From NCBI GenBank assembly GCA_016934715.1, contig JAFGSI010000064.1:1-64000 (forward strand): 64,000 bases of DNA. The letters are read 5' to 3'. Below are positions 33,480-42,938 of the stretch, one piece after another (position 1 is the first letter of the stretch; each line of letters starts with the position of its first letter). The stretch comes from Anaerolineales bacterium (lineage in GTDB: Bacteria > Chloroflexota > Anaerolineae > Anaerolineales > Villigracilaceae). A program made the translations under genes and the position numbers. Under the pieces are notes generated by a model, which made no database searches, was not told the origin of the DNA, and saw only the letters and a list, made by a program, of their open reading frames with translations.

Positions 33480-36400
33480 TTACTCCTCAGCCTGATATAC
33501 AGGTAAAGTGAAAGAGAAAGTGCTCCCTTCACCAGGAATGCCGTTACTGGTCATCCAGATGCGCCCCTTGTGCGCCTCGACCAGTTGCTTGACAATGGAC
33601 AAACCCAGGCCCGTTCCAGGGGTTGCCAGAACAAGCGGGTGTTCGCCGCGAAAGAAGCGGTCGAAAATGCGTTCCTGGTCGACCAGGTCGATGCCCACAC
33701 CGCTGTCTTTCACATCCACCTGGACTTCATCCCCTTCACGGTGTATGTGGATCGTGATCTGACCATTCTCCGGGGTATAGTGATAGGCATTGTCAACCAG
33801 GTTGTCGATGATCTGGCGAACCCGTTCCGGGTCGCCGGTGACCTGCGGCAATTCGGGAGCTGCGTCGACGGTCAGGGCCATCGGCCGGTTTTCCTCCTGC
33901 GAACGCCGCAGGAGATCAGCGATGCTCTCCTCGGCGACCCCTCTCAGTTCAATCCCCTGGAAGTTGAAAGCCACCCGACCGGCCTCGATGCGCGAGATAT
34001 CGAGCAGGTCGTTGACCAGGATGCTCAAGCGGTCGGTGTTCGAACGCACGATGTCAAGAAAATGGACCTGGTTCTCGTTCAAAGCTCCGGCCGCGCCCAT
34101 CAACAGGATATCAACATAGCCCTTGATGGAGGTCATCGGGGTGCGCAGTTCATGGCTGACGGTGGCGACGAACTCCGACTTGAGCCGGTCGACCTCGACC
34201 TCGTGGGTGATGTCGCGGAAGATGGACACTGTGCCCAGAAACTCGTTGCGCCAGATGACCGGGGCCAGGTGGACCAGCACCACGCGTCCGCTTTCGAGGG
34301 TCAACTGTTCGGCATATGTGTCGCCGGGTTGATAGGTGGACGGATCTTCCGACCAGGCGCGAATGGTTTGCATCCAGGTCTGGGCCGCCTTGCCAAACAG
34401 GCCAACGAAATAATCCAACGGCTTGCCGCGTACCTGCTCGCCCTGCAAGGTCAGGATGCGCTCGATGGAAGAGTTGATGAACGTGATCCGGTCATCCGGG
34501 TCGGTGACCAGGACCCCATCGGCGACGGCCTCAAGAATGGCCTGCTGTCGGCTGGCTTCCACCTGCTGGTTGCGCAACATGCTGCCGAGGCGTTCGGCCT
34601 GATCACGGATCAGTTCGTACAGGTGAGCATTGTTGATCGCCACCGCCACCTGCGAACCGATCGCCTGGACCAGATTCATATGGTCGTGGGTGAAATAATC
34701 AATCTGCCGGTGGAAGACCATGATGGCGCCGATGACTTCCTCGCCGACCATCAGCGGTGCAGAGATCACGCTGCGGTGCTGCGGGGCATTGGCAGGCAAC
34801 TTGACCCAGCGCTTGTCCTTCAAGACATCATCGAGCAGGACGCTTTGACGGTTCTTGATCACCCAGCCAGCCAGGCCTTCGCCAACCTTGAGCGTGGTGG
34901 GACGGGCGCCCTCGGTCATCACCGGGGTGACGTAGCCATACCCGGCTCGATACTGGATCGTATTGTCCTCCGGGTTGACCATCAGGATGCTGCCCTGTTC
35001 GGCGCCGATGGCATCGTTGAGCAGTGCCAGGGTCCGGTTGAGAGCCCGGTCGAGATCAAGGCTGGCTGAAACCTCGGTCAGGATGCGTAGCAGGGTTTCG
35101 GTGCTATGCTGCTCACGGGCCAGCTCGGCAGTACGCTCGACGACGCGCTGTTCGAGTTCGTCGGCCAACCGGCGGGTCTCGGCGAACAGGCGCCCGTTCT
35201 GGATGGCGACGGCCGCCTGGTTGGCCAGTGTGCCCAGGATTGGCAGGTCGTCCTGGACGTAGACGTTGGGCTGGTAGCTCTGGGCAGAGAGCATACCGAT
35301 GACCTTGCCACCCAGGGTGATCGGAACGGCGATGATCGAGCGCGGCTGGCCCTGACCATAGGTGCGGCCATCGAATTCCTCCTGGGCGGCCACATCTGCA
35401 ATCAACAGCGGCTCTCCCTGGGCGATGACGCGTCCGCTCAGGCCCTCCCCGAGCGGTAAACGGATGTTGGGGGAGCGCCCGTTGGGGTCCATCAGGTAAA
35501 CCCCCTCGATCTCGCCGCGTTCTTCGTCCAGCAGGGCGATGACGAACGACTCTGCGACCATCAGCCCGGAGGCGGCCCGGTGGATGGCCATATAGATCTC
35601 CTCCGGGTCAAGGCTGAGGGCGATCTCGTAAGAGGCCCGGTTGATGGTCGTCAGCTGTTCGGCCCGGGATACCGTATCCTGATACAAACGGGCGCTCTCC
35701 AGGGCGATCGCCGCCTGGTTGCTGATCGTGCGGGCCAGTTCGATCTCGGTCGATGTGAAGCGATAGGCTTCTGTCATGTGGACGAACTGCAAGGCCCTCA
35801 GGTTGGTGCCGCTGGCCAGCGGCAGGATCAGCAACGTATGCGTATCATTCAAGATTGCTTCCAAAGGTGCCAGGTCCGGTTCGTTGGCCACGTCAGTCGT
35901 GGTGAAGACGCCCAGCGATTCGCGCAAGCGCTCGAAGATGGGCGCATCCGGCAGGACCTGGACCTGATGCTTCTTCTTCTGGGGCACAACCACAGTCAGC
36001 ACCGGGATCCCCTGTCGGTCAAACGTAACCGCCGAAACGCGCCGGGCCGAGAGTGCCTTGTGCAATTCCTCGGCCGTCAGCAACAAAATTTGTTCTTCGC
36101 TCAATGACCCGCTCAGTTCGGTCGACAGCCGGTTGAGCAGGGCCAAGCGCTGTGAACGTTCGTCGAGTTCAGTGGCCCGGCGCAGGCTCTCTTCGAATAA
36201 ACGAGCATTCTCGATCGCCACTGCCGCCTGGCTGGCGAAAGTGGTCACCAGCTGGGTGTACTCGACCGTGTAGAAATGCGCCTCGGTCTTCTCGAGCGCC
36301 AGAACGCCTACGACTTCACCCTTCGAGACCAGCGGAATACCCATCCAGGAGAGGCGTTCGGCAGCCGTGAGCGCCGGGAAACGCGGATCCCCGCGCACAT

Positions 36401-39400
36401 CGCCGACAACGAGACCCTGCATGGTAGTGATCATCTCGTTCAGCAGGGCCGAGTCTTCGATGGCCACTGAGAGACCGATGCGTTCCTCGTTGTCAGGGAA
36501 ACCCCGCGCCGCAGCAACATTCATGGCATTGCCCTGACGCAGCCAGAGGATGGCAGTGTCGTAATCCAACACGGTGTGCAGCTGATCAAGCAGGCCGGCC
36601 ACCAGTTCATCGGACTGCAGGCTGGAGGCCATGTCGGTTGAAACGTCGGTCAGGGCCTGCAGCTGGGTGGCGCGCTCCTGGGAAGCATCTACCAGGCGAA
36701 CATTTTCGATCGACAGGGCGACTTGCTGGGTCAGCGATAGCAGCAGGGCCTCGTCATCAGCCGAGAAAGCGCCGCTGGTATTGAAGTTGTCCAGGACCAG
36801 CAAACCCAGGATCCGTTCCCCGGTCTGGATTGGGACCAGCAAACTGGATACCGGCAGCCGTCCACCCGTGGCTTCACGGTAGAGCAGCAGGTTTTCAGCG
36901 GCCAGGTTGTAATCACGGGCAAAGTTGACGTCATCCACGCGGCGCGATTTCCGCTCGCTGAAAACCTGACCGGGCAGGGCTTCACCAGCCCGGTAGGCGA
37001 TCTGCATCAGCCGCTCGTTGTTGGCATAGTTCGCCGCGGCCCTGGGGATCAAGGTCTCCTCCTGCTCGTTCCAGACCAGGACCGCGCCGGCATGTGCCAC
37101 CGCGACCACCCGCAGGGCGCTGTCGAGCAGAGCCTGGACGATCCTTTCGGGATCGAGTCCGCTCAATTGGCGGCTAAAGTCAAGCAGCAGGTTGACCTCG
37201 CGCAGGCGCCGGCGAGTTTCAGTCAGCAGGCTGATGTTTTGCAGGATGATCGAGACCTGGCGTGAGATTTGCACGTAGACCTGGCGGTCCTCGTCGGTCA
37301 GGGGCGGCATTGGCTCCCGGCTGATCGCCAGGATGCCCGCCACTGGCTTCTCCTCGATCAGGATCGGCAGGCAGATGAAACCCTTGGCATGCAGGCTGGT
37401 CAGCAGCGGGGCATCGCGCCAGGTGTCATCTTCCTCCAGGTTCATCACCAGGAGCATCTCGCCATTCTGCAGGCTGTAGCGCAGAGGGTTGCGCTGGCCG
37501 AAGAGAGCTTCCGGGCTGGTGCCGCGCGGGACGTTCCCCAAGACGTGCAGCATGCGCGGGCCTTCCGTGGTGTTCTCAGCCACGATCGAGACACTCATCT
37601 CCAGGCGGGTCAGGATCTCGCGCCCCAGGGCCTGAAGAGCCGAGGGACGGTCCACTTGGCGGTTGATCGTCTCGGTAATCTCCAACCCGGCCCGGATGCG
37701 GCGGGCCCGCCGCTCCAGGTTGCGGATGGCGATCATCTGCTCGAGGTCCTTGTGCAGCAGGATGGGCAGGTGCGTCTGGCCGATCGATAACAACTGCTGC
37801 TGCCGGTCGACGCTGACGGAAAGTGTATCGACCTGGTATTTGTACGAAGACAGCCGGTTGCCACTGCGGATCATCAGGGCAGCCTGGGCAGCAAAAATCT
37901 CGATGGTTTCCAGGGTGGTGCGGTCGGGGCGCAACCCATCGCGAGGCGAATCCAGGCTGATCAACCCCACCGGGACGCCCTCCCCATCCTTGAGCGTGAA
38001 GAAGAGCATATCCTCCGGGTGCCAGGCATTCGGCGTCTCGGTCGTCTGGGAGGACATCACGGTAACGACCTGGACATCCCCAGACAGCACCGGGCGCTGG
38101 TCATGGGGAATGAAATAGCCATTCCCGATCTTGAACTCGTCCCGCAACAGCTGTTCCACACTGGCATAGGGTTGGGAGGTCGCCTTAAGCATGCTCAGTG
38201 TCTCGAGGGGCATACCCACACCGGCGACCCGGCGCTGGAGGCCGGTCTCCCGATCAATGATGCTGAACAAAACCACCTGGAAAGGTGTTGCTTCTTGGAT
38301 CCCGTAAGCCAGCGCCTCAAGGGAATTCTCCAGCGGCTGGTCCAGTTCGAGAGCTCGGGTGGTTTCAAACAGCTTGCTGAGGGTCTCGGCACGACGATTA
38401 AGCTGTTCGTTGCGCTGGACTTGTTCCTGATAACGCTGGGCATTGCCCAAGGCGATGGCTGCCTGGACGGCCAGCGTGGTGATGATGTCTACGGCAGCCT
38501 CGTCAAACTGGGCCGCCTCGGAAGAATGAAGGTGAATGAGCCCGATGGTTTGTTCCTGGTATGCGATTGGGGCCACGATCGCCGACTGCACCTGCGCATG
38601 GGGCGGTTGATAATCCCCCTGGCTGAAATCGGCCACCACGATCGGCGCACTGTTGGTGAGCACTTCCCGCTCGATGGGAAGCAATCCCTCCGGCCCGGGA
38701 GCATCCCCAATGTGGAAAACCACCTGAGGTTCCGTCTCTGCCGTGGCCATGGCCTCGAACAGGAGAATGGTGCCGCAATCAGCACGCGTGGTGCGCAGGC
38801 TTTCATCGTAAACAACCTGCAGGAGGTACTTCCATTCCAAGGTGGTGTTCAATTCGCGTCCGATGCGGATCATGGCCGTCAAGTGGTCAACCTGGCGGCG
38901 CAAGCTCTCATCGGTCATCTCGGTCAGTGAGGCACTCTCGACCGCCGCAGCCAGTTGGCCGGCGGCCGTCGAGACGACCTGCAGGTCATAGTTATTGAAA
39001 GCTTCCACCTTATGGCTGGCGAGGATCAACTCGCCCAGACTGCGCTCGCGCACGACCAGCGGTACGATCAGTACCGACTGCATGTTCAACTCGTCCGCCA
39101 GCGGGCGATAGACTGTCAACAAACGCTGGTCATTCGACAGGTGCCCGGCGAGGAAAGACCGCTGACTGCCTGTAACCGTGAAATGGTATTGAGGGTCATT
39201 CTCGTAGATGTGGGTGAAGAGTTCAGTGGCCGCTGCATCCATGCCGAAAAGCGATTCGGTATGCAGGCGCAGCAGTCCCTGGGCTTCATTCAGAAGCATG
39301 ACCGAGGCAACATCGGCCTGCAGCAGGCGGGCCAGTTCCTGGACGGTGTAACGCAGCATCTCGTCTGCTGTGGCAGACGATCCAGTCAGGCTGGCGATCC

Positions 39401-40922
39401 GGCGCAGGGCCTCGGAACGCTGGGCCCGCTGGCGGGCCTGCAGTACCAGGGTGACATTGTCGATGATCGGGGCGGCCTGGTTGGCGACGATATTGAGCAG
39501 GCGTAATTCATCCGCCGTAAAGACCGCCTCCGGTCGCTGGTGGTTGGCAACCTGCAGGTAACCGAGCGAGCGGCCGGCAGACACCAGCGGTACCAGAACG
39601 GCATCCCGCCAGGAAGCCGCCCGGGCAAAATCCTGGAAGCCCATTTCATGCCAGGCTTCGTCATCCTGAGCATTCTGGGTCACCAGCATCTCGTGGCGCA
39701 ACAGGCAATCTTCCACCACACTCCCGGACGGAACGGGCACGTGGTAGAGTTCGACGAACTGGGATGGCATGCCGGTGAAGGGCACCTGGGCCTCCAATTC
39801 GCGGCGGTTCTCGTTGTAGACCAGGAAACCAAGAATGGAGACATCGAACAGGGGAGCAATGCTCTCGACCAGACGAGCGAACAGGTCACGTGGGTCACGT
39901 GCCGAGCCGAGTGCCTGGGCCAGATTGGCCAGCCCGCTCAATTCGGCCGAGCGTTGCTGCTCCTGTTCGAGCAGGATGGCATTGCGAATGGCTACCGCCG
40001 CCTGGCCGACAACCAGTCCCAGGATATCGGCATCCTCCTGTGAAAATGCATCCGCGCTGGTCAGGCCGACTTCCAGCGCGCCGATAAAGTCCTTACCAAC
40101 GATAAAGGGCAGGCCAATGTAGGATCGGAGCAGGGCATGTTCTCCCCCCTCTTCATAAGGAATGTCTGTGTAGACCTGTGTATCAGGAATGAAGAGGACC
40201 GCGCGCTTGTCGACCAGATAAGCGCTGTAACTTCTGGCGGGACGGGCGCTCCCCTGTTGGAGCCTGCGCTCGGACCCTGATCCGGCGGCGAAGCGGTAGG
40301 GAGTTAATTTTTGTTCCTCGGCATCCCACAGAAAAACCTGCAAGAGGTCGGCCGGGATCAGGCGTTCGACGTTCTCCAGAACCGCCTGGATTGTATCGGT
40401 TAGTCCAAGGTTGATCGCCACACCTTGGTTGAATTCGGTCAGAATCCGGACGACTGAACCAGAGGTCTCCCGGGTATCGCCGATCACGCTCATGGCGATT
40501 TCGGGCCGGCGCAGGGAGACCATCAATGCGGGGGGCGAACCGGGAATTCGATAGGAAACACCCTCCATCGGGCGTCCATTCACAGAAAAGCGAGCCTGTC
40601 CTTCAGTGTTGCATAATTTCAGGAATTCTTCACTCGGGCGGATACGCCGGGCAAGCAGTTCCAAGTTGGGGAATTCGCCTTCGCGCAGGCTGAAATACTG
40701 TTTGGCGGTTTCATTCGTGAAGACCACCCGGCCTCCGCTCTGGACGACCAGTGCAGCGTAATCATGTCCGCTGCCGTCGGCCCCCAAGATACCAGAGGCG
40801 GCGGTGCTCTGGGCAGGGCGCAATCGGGGAAGAAAGCGCAATGCCGCCCAGACCAGGAGGAGAAACACCAACCCGGTCACGAGCAGGCCGATCGCCATCT
40901 GAACCGACTGCCCTGCGAGCAT
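33480..40922 (-). CDS. Giant membrane-anchored histidine kinase with 11 GAF domains
   Basis: This is a 2480-residue sensor kinase. It has one N-terminal membrane segment (about 9-31) and a PAS-like domain (52-140). Eleven GAF domains follow at about 175-318, 340-490, 518-662, 695-830, 862-1020, 1092-1230, 1257-1410, 1436-1575, 1606-1746, 1771-1912 and 1955-2102, nearly all closing with a Q(A/V)A(V/I)AI.N-type helix. Then come a PAS domain (2126-2240), HisKA with His2257 (SHELRTP) and HATPase with Asn2378 (IDNLVDNAY), DSGVGI and GTGLGLSI. All catalytic boxes are intact. GAF domains usually bind small ligands or form dimer rods; ligands are unknown here. It lies between two receiver genes. Confidence 0.93.
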   Translation of the reverse strand: MLAGQSVQMAIGLLVTGLVFLLLVWAALRFLPRLRPAQSTAASGILGADGSGHDYAALVVQSGGRVVFTNETAKQYFSLREGEFPNLELLARRIRPSEEFLKLCNTEGQARFSVNGRPMEGVSYRIPGSPPALMVSLRRPEIAMSVIGDTRETSGSVVRILTEFNQGVAINLGLTDTIQAVLENVERLIPADLLQVFLWDAEEQKLTPYRFAAGSGSERRLQQGSARPARSYSAYLVDKRAVLFIPDTQVYTDIPYEEGGEHALLRSYIGLPFIVGKDFIGALEVGLTSADAFSQEDADILGLVVGQAAVAIRNAILLEQEQQRSAELSGLANLAQALGSARDPRDLFARLVESIAPLFDVSILGFLVYNENRRELEAQVPFTGMPSQFVELYHVPVPSGSVVEDCLLRHEMLVTQNAQDDEAWHEMGFQDFARAASWRDAVLVPLVSAGRSLGYLQVANHQRPEAVFTADELRLLNIVANQAAPIIDNVTLVLQARQRAQRSEALRRIASLTGSSATADEMLRYTVQELARLLQADVASVMLLNEAQGLLRLHTESLFGMDAAATELFTHIYENDPQYHFTVTGSQRSFLAGHLSNDQRLLTVYRPLADELNMQSVLIVPLVVRERSLGELILASHKVEAFNNYDLQVVSTAAGQLAAAVESASLTEMTDESLRRQVDHLTAMIRIGRELNTTLEWKYLLQVVYDESLRTTRADCGTILLFEAMATAETEPQVVFHIGDAPGPEGLLPIEREVLTNSAPIVVADFSQGDYQPPHAQVQSAIVAPIAYQEQTIGLIHLHSSEAAQFDEAAVDIITTLAVQAAIALGNAQRYQEQVQRNEQLNRRAETLSKLFETTRALELDQPLENSLEALAYGIQEATPFQVVLFSIIDRETGLQRRVAGVGMPLETLSMLKATSQPYASVEQLLRDEFKIGNGYFIPHDQRPVLSGDVQVVTVMSSQTTETPNAWHPEDMLFFTLKDGEGVPVGLISLDSPRDGLRPDRTTLETIEIFAAQAALMIRSGNRLSSYKYQVDTLSVSVDRQQQLLSIGQTHLPILLHKDLEQMIAIRNLERRARRIRAGLEITETINRQVDRPSALQALGREILTRLEMSVSIVAENTTEGPRMLHVLGNVPRGTSPEALFGQRNPLRYSLQNGEMLLVMNLEEDDTWRDAPLLTSLHAKGFICLPILIEEKPVAGILAISREPMPPLTDEDRQVYVQISRQVSIILQNISLLTETRRRLREVNLLLDFSRQLSGLDPERIVQALLDSALRVVAVAHAGAVLVWNEQEETLIPRAAANYANNERLMQIAYRAGEALPGQVFSERKSRRVDDVNFARDYNLAAENLLLYREATGGRLPVSSLLVPIQTGERILGLLVLDNFNTSGAFSADDEALLLSLTQQVALSIENVRLVDASQERATQLQALTDVSTDMASSLQSDELVAGLLDQLHTVLDYDTAILWLRQGNAMNVAAARGFPDNEERIGLSVAIEDSALLNEMITTMQGLVVGDVRGDPRFPALTAAERLSWMGIPLVSKGEVVGVLALEKTEAHFYTVEYTQLVTTFASQAAVAIENARLFEESLRRATELDERSQRLALLNRLSTELSGSLSEEQILLLTAEELHKALSARRVSAVTFDRQGIPVLTVVVPQKKKHQVQVLPDAPIFERLRESLGVFTTTDVANEPDLAPLEAILNDTHTLLILPLASGTNLRALQFVHMTEAYRFTSTEIELARTISNQAAIALESARLYQDTVSRAEQLTTINRASYEIALSLDPEEIYMAIHRAASGLMVAESFVIALLDEERGEIEGVYLMDPNGRSPNIRLPLGEGLSGRVIAQGEPLLIADVAAQEEFDGRTYGQGQPRSIIAVPITLGGKVIGMLSAQSYQPNVYVQDDLPILGTLANQAAVAIQNGRLFAETRRLADELEQRVVERTAELAREQHSTETLLRILTEVSASLDLDRALNRTLALLNDAIGAEQGSILMVNPEDNTIQYRAGYGYVTPVMTEGARPTTLKVGEGLAGWVIKNRQSVLLDDVLKDKRWVKLPANAPQHRSVISAPLMVGEEVIGAIMVFHRQIDYFTHDHMNLVQAIGSQVAVAINNAHLYELIRDQAERLGSMLRNQQVEASRQQAILEAVADGVLVTDPDDRITFINSSIERILTLQGEQVRGKPLDYFVGLFGKAAQTWMQTIRAWSEDPSTYQPGDTYAEQLTLESGRVVLVHLAPVIWRNEFLGTVSIFRDITHEVEVDRLKSEFVATVSHELRTPMTSIKGYVDILLMGAAGALNENQVHFLDIVRSNTDRLSILVNDLLDISRIEAGRVAFNFQGIELRGVAEESIADLLRRSQEENRPMALTVDAAPELPQVTGDPERVRQIIDNLVDNAYHYTPENGQITIHIHREGDEVQVDVKDSGVGIDLVDQERIFDRFFRGEHPLVLATPGTGLGLSIVKQLVEAHKGRIWMTSNGIPGEGSTFSFTLPVYQAEE

Positions 40923-40930
40923 AGGCTAGA

Positions 40931-41833
40931 TCATCCTTTGGTCGGAGACGTGGGTGCGTCCTGTCTGCGAACCTCAGCCGCCAACTCGGTAATCTCGCGG
41001 ATGTCGGCAAATGTCTGCTGTTTGGGCATGACAATGCCGATCGAGAGGGTCATGAGTGGCGTTTGTTCCGCCTCAGCGCCGGCCGTCGTGATATACCCCT
41101 GCTGACGGTCCATGAAGTTATAGTGTGTCTGCACCTCTTCGGCAAAGCGCGTCTTGAGGCGCTGGCTGATATTGGCTGCCGCATCCTCGGTAGTAATGAT
41201 AATGAGGTTGTCACCGCCAGCATGGCCGATGAAGTCGTTGGGCGTCCCGAATTCATCCACAATTTCCCCGAGCAACATGGCCGTGAACCGCAGCACATCA
41301 TCACCAGCCACGAACCCATAGACATCGTTGAACTGGGTGAAGTAATTGACCCGGATGTCCATGTAGGCCCAACCCGACTGGCGGATCGTCTGGCGCAACT
41401 GCTCCTCGATCAACCGTCCCGCGGGGAGGCCAGAACGCGGGTCGGTCAGCGCTTCTCGTTCGGAGCGGCGAATGGCACCCTGGACCCGCAGCTTCAATTC
41501 CTCGATGTCGAACGGTTTGGTGATGTAGTCATCGGCGCCCAGTTCGAGACCTTGCAGTTTATCGCTGCGCTCATCCTTCTGGGTAAGGAAAATAACCGGA
41601 ATGTGGCTGGTGCGTGTATTGGTCCGCAGGGTGCGACAAACCTCGTACCCGTCGATATCGGGCAACATGATGTCCAGAACGATCAGGTGAGGAAGCACCT
41701 GACGCGTCTTGTCCAGCGCATCCGAACCACGCGGGGCCACATCGACGTCGTAGCCCAGGCCACTGAAGTAGATCTTCAACATGTTGGAAATATCATGATC
41801 ATCTTCGACAACCAAAAGGCGAGATTTTCCCAT
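40931..41833 (-). CDS. Receiver domain fused to a degenerate GGDEF domain
   Basis: This 300-residue protein has an N-terminal receiver (acidic pair EDD, phosphoacceptor Asp54 in IVLDIMLP, Lys in ITKPFD) and a C-terminal GGDEF-like domain. The latter keeps the fold markers (RSGLPAGRLIEEQL, FNDVYGFVAGDDVLRF, TLSIGI), but the active-site motif is AGGDN (205-209) instead of (A/S)GGDEF, and the metal-binding DxD is DIR. Diguanylate cyclase activity is therefore unlikely; it may bind GTP or c-di-GMP or act as a scaffold. It is eight bases upstream of the giant kinase. Confidence 0.85.
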   Translation of the reverse strand: MGKSRLLVVEDDHDISNMLKIYFSGLGYDVDVAPRGSDALDKTRQVLPHLIVLDIMLPDIDGYEVCRTLRTNTRTSHIPVIFLTQKDERSDKLQGLELGADDYITKPFDIEELKLRVQGAIRRSEREALTDPRSGLPAGRLIEEQLRQTIRQSGWAYMDIRVNYFTQFNDVYGFVAGDDVLRFTAMLLGEIVDEFGTPNDFIGHAGGDNLIIITTEDAAANISQRLKTRFAEEVQTHYNFMDRQQGYITTAGAEAEQTPLMTLSIGIVMPKQQTFADIREITELAAEVRRQDAPTSPTKG

Positions 41834-41845
41834 AGTGCCTCCCGT

Positions 41846-42934
41846 TCAAATGCGCCGCCGCGCTTGGCGCGCGAACCGGCGTACAGCTTCGATCTTCTCT
41901 GCGGTCACCTCGCGCTCGAACGAACGGAAGCCGCTCAACCGGAAGCCATGCTTCACAGCCAGCCTGGTGATCTCCTCCACGCGTTCACGCGAGATGTCTT
42001 TGCCCAAAGTATAGTCCTCGAACCGGCCTTCCAGGGCCAGCGTGATGGTCTCTGCCATGCAGGCATACGCCTTGCCGGGCGGGAAACCAAAGTTAAAGTG
42101 GAAATCAACGGGGCCCGGCACATCGACCATGCCACCGTCTATGACTAATATATCATTTCTTGCCGCCGCGACCATTACAGAAACGTCGCGAGGCCTGGCT
42201 ACGTCACAGACCACACTCCCGGGCTGGAGGTGTTCGGGACAAATGACTTCATGGACTGCGCTGGTCACTGTCAGGATCAACTGCGCTCCAGCAATGTCAT
42301 TGACACGCGTACTGGTGCGCAGCTTCGCCCTTCCAGGGCCCTGGAGCCGGTCGCGCAATTCCTCCAGCGCCTGTTCCCGGCGGCCGATCAGGATCACCTC
42401 AGCCACGTCATCCGCCAGCAGGTCTGCACACACCCGGCCGATCGCCCCGGTAGCTCCGACCACTGCGGCAGTCGCCTTTGACAGCGGGATCTCCATCACC
42501 CGCGCCGACTCGCGCACTGCTTCGACAGCAATGGCGACCGTATAGGCGTCGCCGGTGGTGACCGGGATCTCCAGCGCTTCGGCGATCGTAACGCCCGCAT
42601 CACCGACCACCGACGTGTAGGCGCCCAGGCCCAGGATTCCTGCGCCGAGTCTCTCAGCAAAATGGCCTGTCTGAATAATCTTACGATAAACAGTCCATTC
42701 GCGCAACTGCAGCATGCGTCGCGGCGTATACGGACAGGCGATGAACCAGCCCTTGATTTCCTTGCCCGTCGCCTGCGAGGTGATGCCTTCAATCTCAGAT
42801 ATATAGACGGGGGGGAAAAAAGTGGAAAAGAAGTCTATCTGCCGCTCGGTCAGTACGCGACCTAGCAGCGGGAACTTGCGACTGACGTCCCGCTTGGGAT
42901 CAATCGGGTGAATGATGAAAGCGAAAGTGTCCAC
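41846..42934 (-). CDS. Acyl-ACP reductase (AAR)-like, fatty-aldehyde-forming oxidoreductase
   Basis: This 362-residue protein resembles cyanobacterial long-chain acyl-ACP reductase. It has an N-terminal RDVSRKFPLLGR and SEIEGITSQATGKEIKGWFI, LGLGAYTSVVGDAG, EIPVTTGDAYTVAIAVEA and Rossmann VVGATGAIGRVCADLL. The active-site region GKAYACMAETITLALEG has Cys292, close to the catalytic Cys of the cyanobacterial enzyme (about 294). AAR reduces fatty acyl-ACP with NADPH to aldehyde. GTG 42934 is used because upstream codons overlap the preceding gene and lack homology. No aldehyde-deformylating oxygenase is nearby. Quinate/shikimate- or glutamyl-tRNA-reductase-like folds are alternatives but fit less well. 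Confidence 0.75.
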   Translation of the reverse strand: MDTFAFIIHPIDPKRDVSRKFPLLGRVLTERQIDFFSTFFPPVYISEIEGITSQATGKEIKGWFIACPYTPRRMLQLREWTVYRKIIQTGHFAERLGAGILGLGAYTSVVGDAGVTIAEALEIPVTTGDAYTVAIAVEAVRESARVMEIPLSKATAAVVGATGAIGRVCADLLADDVAEVILIGRREQALEELRDRLQGPGRAKLRTSTRVNDIAGAQLILTVTSAVHEVICPEHLQPGSVVCDVARPRDVSVMVAAARNDILVIDGGMVDVPGPVDFHFNFGFPPGKAYACMAETITLALEGRFEDYTLGKDISRERVEEITRLAVKHGFRLSGFRSFEREVTAEKIEAVRRFARQARRRI

Positions 42935-42938
42935 ACGG

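Noticed and set aside
33570-35069. 499-codon plus-strand frame inside the giant kinase
   Set aside because: The kinase core and GAF motifs on the minus strand are unambiguous; the plus frame has no family features or start signals.
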